A model generated the notes under the pieces. It did no database searches. It worked only from the letters and a program-made list of their open reading frames with translations, and was not told the DNA's origin. 23,148 nucleotides of DNA from Chara braunii. Lineage: Eukaryota > Streptophyta > Charophyceae > Charales > Characeae. The stretch is from the NCBI GenBank assembly GCA_003427395.1, contig BFEA01000104.1, forward strand, positions 2,105,582 through 2,128,729, written 5' to 3'. Below are positions 17,691 through 23,148 of this stretch, one piece after another. Numbering within the stretch: the first letter of the stretch is position 1; each line of letters begins with the position of its first letter. A program made the position numbers and the translations under genes.

Positions 17691-18790
17691 ATCAAAGTTG
17701 ATCAAACACTTGTTCAGTCCACGTACCCATCTGGGTTGGGCAACACAAATCCAGCACAATTGTGTGGCACGTCAGATGTCTGACGACTCTGTGCATCTCC
17801 TTGCAATCCATCTCGTCTGAAACATCGTTCGGTTCCCATTGGAAAGGTACGAAGACAGACTTCATATTTTTGAAAATGAATATATTTCGCTTGTCCCGAC
17901 ATACGAATGCTTTGCAAACCCCCGGTTTCGGATCTGCGCAACAACTTCTTGACAAATTGAATGATCTCTTCGGGGCATTTCTCTGCAAGCGATTTTGTTT
18001 TCTTGAAACCCTCTTCTCCTTTCTCGTCCTCTTCTCCAAGTGTAGCCGGAAATGACCACACCCAGTTCATGTCTTTGAAATGTTGTCGCTGGTCAATCCA
18101 CCTCTCGGATGTCAATCCTTGATCACGATACTTATCGAACACATCCGAAAGGTTGTGGAATAATGATTCCTTTCACTCTGACGGCTTCTTGTGAGGGTCA
18201 GAAATGAAAACAAAGTAGTGAAACATTCTCAACATTGCTCTTTTCAGCTTCATCATTTCCACGTATGTCTCCATTGAATGTTTCCCGACAATTTGAGCAA
18301 CTTTACTTAGCTTTGGAGTCAGTATGACATTGCCCACGAGAATGTCTCGCAACAGTTGAAGCCGCTCACGCCTCCCCAACGTAGACATAGCCTTCCATAC
18401 TCTGACATCCGGATTGTGCACAACCACGAGGTAACCAGGTCCTTTAGTACCTTGAATATAGTGCACTGGAACCCTGACTCCATTTTTCAACTCAAATCCG
18501 GGTCCAGGTCACGGTGCTTTCCCCGATTCACCTTGTTTAGTGGCAGGCTTCACAGCATCTCTCTCGGACAATTGTCTTGTTTCCCAAACACCATACACTT
18601 GTTGCACCTTGTCAAAGACTTCTCTTGTCGCCTTTGCCAATATCATGTAAGGCCCGAGGAAGTCTGACCACTCTTTGGTCCATTGCTTAAGCGACAACAT
18701 GCAAAGGTCCAAAGTGATCCATCAAAAAAAGGCGGCGCTCAAGGTCCTCGACCACCGTGACGACCTCCAAATTAGCGCCGCGTCCAAGTC
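17691..18790 (-). pseudogene. copy 2: 5' part, unrecognised, possible motif-IV remnant
   Basis: Coding character begins near 18790 with LEVVTVVEDLERRLFLMDHF. It moves by frameshift near 18690 to KQWTKEWSDFLGPYM, continues past TGA codons at 18509-18511 and 18173-18175 in the same frame, and shifts again near 17940. The last segment contains KEMHRVVRHL and IVLDLCCPTQMGTW (about 17763-17722), where a methyltransferase DPPY/DPPW motif would lie if the neighbouring SAM-like motif is real. No other domain was recognised. Continuous frame across several stops, mixed Trp/Leu/Lys content and position show it is the 5' portion of the same decayed gene. No equivalent precedes copy 1. Confidence 0.45.
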
Positions 18791-20269
18791 AAAGGGACAC
18801 CGGAGCATGAGAATTATAATAATACAACAATAAAATAATAAAATATCTAGAACCTTCTAATCGTCAGAGTATGATGAACAAAGGGAAAGAAACCGTTAGC
18901 ATCGTTCCGACGCTGTCGTTAGCAAAACCAAGGGGAATAGCCTCGTAGGGCCCTCAACCCCGCAGTTCAATTGCGCCATTCCCACGCTCCCACGCCAACG
19001 CCTCTTGATCTCGATCCTTGAATCTTCCGAGTGGAAGTTCGATACCGCAACTAATAATACTACGCCCAAGGCTGGGTCTAGTTTTGACGGACAACCAAAT
19101 AAACGGATATTGTGCGACGAGCGGACCTGCTGAAACATTATCAATATCACCTCGTCGTTGATGTCGTCTTCCGTACGTAAGCACAGGTCACCGGCAAGCG
19201 CACTAATCAAGAAACAAAACTCTTTTCAGTCCTAGTTTAATCAGAGAATAAAATATGGCCGGCGATCACGCTGGTTTTCACAATCATAAAAAATAACAGA
19301 GATCACGCGCGCCTTCAATCTGCACGCCCACACACTCTCTACCCTAGTCAATCGTCCTATCAACGTTAATCACAGACGCAGCCGCGCCTCGCACGGTATA
19401 TTCAATCCTTAAGCCAAACTTATCTATGTTGCTTGCAAAAACCAGGGCGGATACCCTTGTAAGGGTATTCGCACCGACAGCCTGAACCCAAAATACATGA
19501 TGAAGTACATCTTTGAGTCTAATAATCATACATTCAATTTGATGATTAGCCAACCCGCATCATGCAATAACGTTTTGGAATCGCACGAAGAGGAGCATCA
19601 TAGTTACGCATGACTTCCTCTAGAACCGTTTAAGGCACAACTAATAGATCTGGCATACAGACCATGTCTGTATGTTTCCAGTAATAGAACTACAGTAAAC
19701 TTGAGATCGCAGAATATGTCACCGGTCCTACCCATACATCCAGTGCTAGGTTTTGTCATTTCATCGGCAAGTGACCTTTGCCGTGAAAGAGACGACACTG
19801 AGATTTTTTTGGTCGCATAGGCGCTGAGAAAAATAAGTTTGGCAAACCATCTCATCAAGTCAAAAATCAACGAGGGTTGGCTTCCACTTAGGTTTGGCGT
19901 TCTGCTCGACATGACCCGAGTCGATCGCGGACGATTGAATATGAGGTGTATTGACTTGATCTGTTGTATCTTCAGCAAGATGTAAATAAAATAAAAAAAG
20001 TTTGCAGTTGTCCGGTGCTTCCAAGGGCGAAGGCCGTCAGCTAACGCATCATAACTTTCACGCTTGCTTGGAACTGTCATAGTTGACCGACGTCAATTTT
20101 TACTTAGGAAATCAGCATCGTAGGGAACGAACGATGTCTAAGTTCAGTCAACGGTTTAACCAAGTGCGCCAATACTGCTGCGAATGAGCAAATGTCATTG
20201 GCTCACCGACGTCTACAATTGCATCTAACAACTTTTGTACGTAGGTCCGTAGCTCGGTAGGGATATACC
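18791..20269. other. no gene seen
   Basis: Non-repetitive DNA of mixed composition. The longest frame (about 158 codons, minus strand, 20080-19604) has no domain and average composition. The 5' flank or promoter of copy 2 would lie in the left part, but no motif can be assigned. Confidence 0.45.
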
Positions 20270-20356
20270 CCTAAGAGTGGTCACAACCCCTTAGGAAAAA
20301 CAAGTTGTACCCCGTGGGAACCTATCCTGTCATAGGGGATTGCGGGAAGTACAACT
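20270..20356. repeat. pair of adjacent hairpins
   Basis: CCTAAG (20270-20275) pairs with CTTAGG (20290-20295). AGTTGTAC (20303-20310) pairs with GTACAACT (20349-20356), with CCCG/CGGG continuing the stem. Inside it CCTAT (20321-20325) pairs with ATAGG (20332-20336). The nested fold covers 54 nt and is unlikely to be chance. Confidence 0.6.
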
Positions 20357-21770
20357 GACACTCTCGGCTAGAGCAGCGAAGGAATGACGCGACCTCGTCC
20401 ATCTCGGTGGTTCACGGGATTGTTTATGCGTTGTCTTCAAGTTGCCTCTGGTGATGTTGTTTTACTCCTGCGTGGCATGACCGTGAGGGCTCTTGCCTTT
20501 TGCGAAAAAGGCGGGAACCGATACGCTCGACAACGCCAATAAAAAAAATATTAAATTATGTTCACAGAAGTCGATAATAGAGTTCTATCGAAAGTTCTGG
20601 ACTTGTGTAATGATGTGGCTGCTAGAGCTTAGGGTATCTCAAAGGTGATGCAATGTTCAAGTTTACCTCCTTAGCAACCAGGTTGCCACTCTTACTTGCG
20701 CAAAAATCGGATTCTCACTTCGAGTGCAACCTCACTAGACACGCAAGGGAGCGCCCAGTCCTCCACTGGGATTGGGTACTAACCAACCGAAATCCCGACC
20801 GAGAGTCTTGAACACGTTTTTCCTGCTGGGGACGATGTTGGAATGTCATATCATCCTCCTTGTAAATGGCCTACCCTGAAACTACGACTACCCAACCAAC
20901 GGTTTTGAAGAAAAATGTGGAGGCTTGGCGAAAGCATTGATAACGGGAAAGGTGGTGAGGCCTTTCGAAGGACTAGCCGTTGACACTCGAGAGCCTTGTC
21001 TTCAAATTATGACGGACAGCGAGGGTCAGCAAAGTTACACGACTACGATGCAAGGCTTCAGGTGTGCTTTGACTGTGTAATTGCTCACATTCTCCTGGGC
21101 GTGGCCGTTGCGATGGTCTATATGTCTTATATTTGGACGAGCTTGAGAGCCAATTTTTCCTTCGGGGGCTGGTTCTGCTTAGGTTTGAGTTTGACAAATG
21201 GCGGAACGAAGTAGATCAGTGTCTGATATGCTACATACACACGAAACGACACTGCTGGCCTGGCACGGCTGAGGCGCAGAGAGAACAACAGGTGTCCGGT
21301 CTGTCGGCCGGCGTACTGGTTCGCCTCCGTCTGGGATGTGTTCGACACCATTCGCCTGCACCTGCACAATTTGTCGAAAGAACCAGAAACCCATGCCGAG
21401 GGAAGAGGAGGAAGAATGATGGTGGGAGAGGGAAAGCCCGATGGTGCCCTAAGGATGGCTATGGCGGCTCTCGAGGAACTCGCCACTACAAAGGGACGTG
21501 GGAAACGAGCATGCGGCTGCGCCATGTTTCGGTCAGGCAATCGACTTCCCACCCATGCCATAGGATTTGCTTCAAATAAGAAGATGCCGGGTAGACTATG
21601 ACGCCGTGTGCAGATTCTACGAAGAGGATGGCTTCTCTACCTTGCTGCACCCAATCCAGTCTCAAAGAATCCTCTTCGTCGAACAAGTTGCAATCATTCT
21701 AGGGGGTTTGTGATCACGTTGCCATCCCTCGTCTGATACCCTCCATAAAGTCAAGTTGCAACAGACTGGT
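20357..21770. other. no gene seen
   Basis: Several frames of 70-150 codons overlap on both strands near 21130-21600 without family resemblance, and none is preferred by composition. No RNA gene or repeat was recognised. Confidence 0.45.
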
Positions 21771-22466
21771 TGTTGAAAAATGTGTGTTGTGTTAGAAAAA
21801 GAGAGAGAGAAAAGAAAAAGAGGAAATTGCTCCAGAGTCACCTTCCTAGTTTGATAAAGGCAAGAAAAGACAAAGTGGCCCCAATGTCATTGTTTGGGTT
21901 TCAGATGTGCAAGTTTAGCTGGGGGTTGAAACAACGACCTTTTTTTGAAGTGGCGCGAATGCGGATATAGCGGCGGTTTTTTTTGCCCTGTTTCGAGAAC
22001 TGCTAAAGTTGCCCATTTCCAATGCTAGGTGTGACCCAGGAGCCGTTGCCCATTTTTGTTCTTGCTCCAAGTGTATACTAGATCAACTCTTCGACCTCCT
22101 CCTTGAGCTTATTGAACATGATGTCAGTTCAAGTGATAAGCCCCCATTCCAAGAGGCCTTGGTGTTCGCTACCGCCTCCTTTTTTACTGCAGCCAGCGAG
22201 CGGGACATGCATCGGAAGGGCATTAGAAGGTCCTGGAACAGAGTCTGTCGGCTCAGCCTCCGCAAAGGCAGCCACTCTCGCAGCTGCCTCGCGTTGTTGG
22301 TGGTGGCGAGAGTATGCTCTCAATGACATTTGGATCCGGTGCTTTGGTTCTTCATTGGTGAATATCAATGCATATCTGCTTTCTTGACAGCGTTAGACTC
22401 TCTGGCTTTCAATGTGATTTTGCATTCTGGAATTCTGTCATTTTGCTATCGTTCATTTTCCTTGCA
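21771..22466 (+). mobile_element. possible long terminal repeat (tentative)
   Basis: TGTTGAAAAATGTGTG at 21771 resembles the start of Copia LTRs, and the segment ends with TTGCA at 22466, three bases before a primer-binding-site-like motif. TG...CA ends and a length of about 700 bp would suit an LTR. There is no second LTR in the window and no gag-pol, so the boundaries are guesses. Confidence 0.22.
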
Positions 22467-22469
22467 ATT

Positions 22470-22481
22470 TGGTATCGGAGC
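22470..22481 (+). other. LTR-retrotransposon primer-binding-site-like motif
   Basis: TGGTATCGGAGC differs by one base from TGGTATCAGAGC, the sequence complementary to the 3' end of initiator tRNA-Met that primes many plant LTR retrotransposons. It would belong to a plus-strand element with its 5' LTR ending at 22466. No coding sequence of such an element follows before the window ends. Confidence 0.4.
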
Positions 22482-23000
22482 TATTTCGAGCAGCTCCGCT
22501 GGCTCCTTTTGCAATAACTGCTTGGTGCTTTGCTGGAAATGGTGGGGAGAACACTTGTGCGTTGTGTTGTATAGGCGGCCCAGTGTCATCTGGGTGGGCC
22601 AGGAAGGCTATGTGGTGACATAGGGGTACACACTAGATGATGAGAGCTCGCTGATGTGGCATTTACGCCGAGGCGGAACTGCATCGCATTGTGGGTTGTG
22701 CCGAGGCATGGACTGGTCGTCATAAATGCACATCAGGTTACTGGTGATAAATCTGTGGTTGGGGGCAACATTGAGAGGTATGTTGCTCCTCACCTTATCT
22801 ACCCTCTTCGTTACTTCTTACCGTGAGAAAGCGAGTTCTGTCTTGAGAGTCCTCTCACTGTGACGTGTTGCGAGCGCTCAACCTTGAGAGTCGACATTCT
22901 TCCTGGGGAGTAAGCTGGTGGGAGACGAGCGTTGGGCCCTGGACGAAGCACTCGGGTCACGGTCACCATGCCAACCCGTTGGGACTACCGTTTCCGCCCG
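22482..23000. other. no gene seen
   Basis: If the primer-binding site is real this would be the leader of an LTR element. No gag-like frame is present. CTTGAGAGTC recurs at about 22843 and 22882. Confidence 0.4.
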
Positions 23001-23125
23001 AACAAAACGCATATGCGTTTCAAGTTTTCCAAAAAAACGGGTTTTGGGAAAACCCTTTTCTTCGAATACAAGGGCACTTCGAATATAACCTATATGCGTT
23101 CTATTCGAACAATACGCACATGTGT
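23001..23125. repeat. cluster of palindromes at right edge
   Basis: AAACGCATATGCGTTT (23005-23020) is a perfect 16-bp palindrome. GGGTTTT (23039-23045) pairs with AAAACCC (23049-23055) over a 3-nt loop. TTCGAAT/ATTCGAA recurs three times between 23060 and 23110, and TATGCGTT...AATACGCA adds a further fold. Confidence 0.6.
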
Positions 23126-23148
23126 TACATTTGAATTTCACGAAGAGA

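Noticed and set aside
3881-18511. Reassigned stop codons (alternative nuclear code)
   Set aside because: TAG, TAA and TGA all interrupt frames, together with frameshifts and a lost catalytic residue. Decay explains this better than a code change.
8559-18790. A defence or immunity system
   Set aside because: A protease and a doubtful methyltransferase remnant do not make a defence locus. There is no effector or sensor, and the context is repetitive eukaryotic DNA.
19604-20080. End of a Copia polyprotein (LADEMTKPSTG resembles the LTKP motif)
   Set aside because: Only a short word matches, with no RNase H or integrase residues nearby.

Overview
The window reads as a repeat-rich piece of a plant-lineage nuclear genome from a draft assembly (scattered N bases between about 3.1 and 6.9 kb). 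Three things point that way: a LINE whose reverse transcriptase carries a plant-type zf-RVT tail, a tRNA-derived SINE-like element, and genes with canonical GT-AG introns and C48 (Ulp1-like) peptidase domains. A charophyte alga such as Chara is a reasonable guess, but it rests on general resemblance only. No rRNA, functional tRNA, CRISPR array or bacterial operon is visible.

Layout. 0-0.4 kb holds poly-T, GC-rich palindromes and a short GGGTTTAA repeat. 0.86-1.02 kb is a 3' fragment of a LINE (+). 1.09-1.64 kb is a SINE-like element (-) with tRNA A and B boxes. 3.03-6.26 kb is a 5'-truncated dead LINE (-) of the same family: palm domain, zf-RVT, 3'UTR hairpin and A-rich tail. It contains an assembly duplication and three in-frame stops. 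6.3-8.5 kb is non-coding, with homopolymers and a diverged tandem repeat of about 230 bp.

The core is 8.6-18.8 kb. Two diverged genes of one family lie head to tail on the minus strand. Each has, in order, a module with a WGHxxIWHP signature, a disordered Gly/Ser-rich or acidic linker, a short basic exon after a good splice acceptor, and a C-terminal Ulp1-like cysteine protease. Copy 1 (12.0-8.6 kb) is largely open and keeps the whole catalytic set. Copy 2 (18.8-12.8 kb) extends further 5' into a region that faintly resembles a DNA N4/N6-methyltransferase. It is broken by stops and frameshifts, and its protease has lost the catalytic His. The genes are probably transposon-borne or a lineage-specific repeated family. 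No transposase was recognised, so this is inference.

A 161-bp tandem duplication between the two genes carries a 367-bp insertion flanked by 6-bp target duplications. Minisatellites lie inside copy 2, and a family of four 24-nt palindromes with fixed geometry lies in copy 1. The right side (18.8-23.1 kb) has no supportable gene. It holds a nested hairpin pair, a possible LTR-retrotransposon primer-binding site and a terminal cluster of palindromes.
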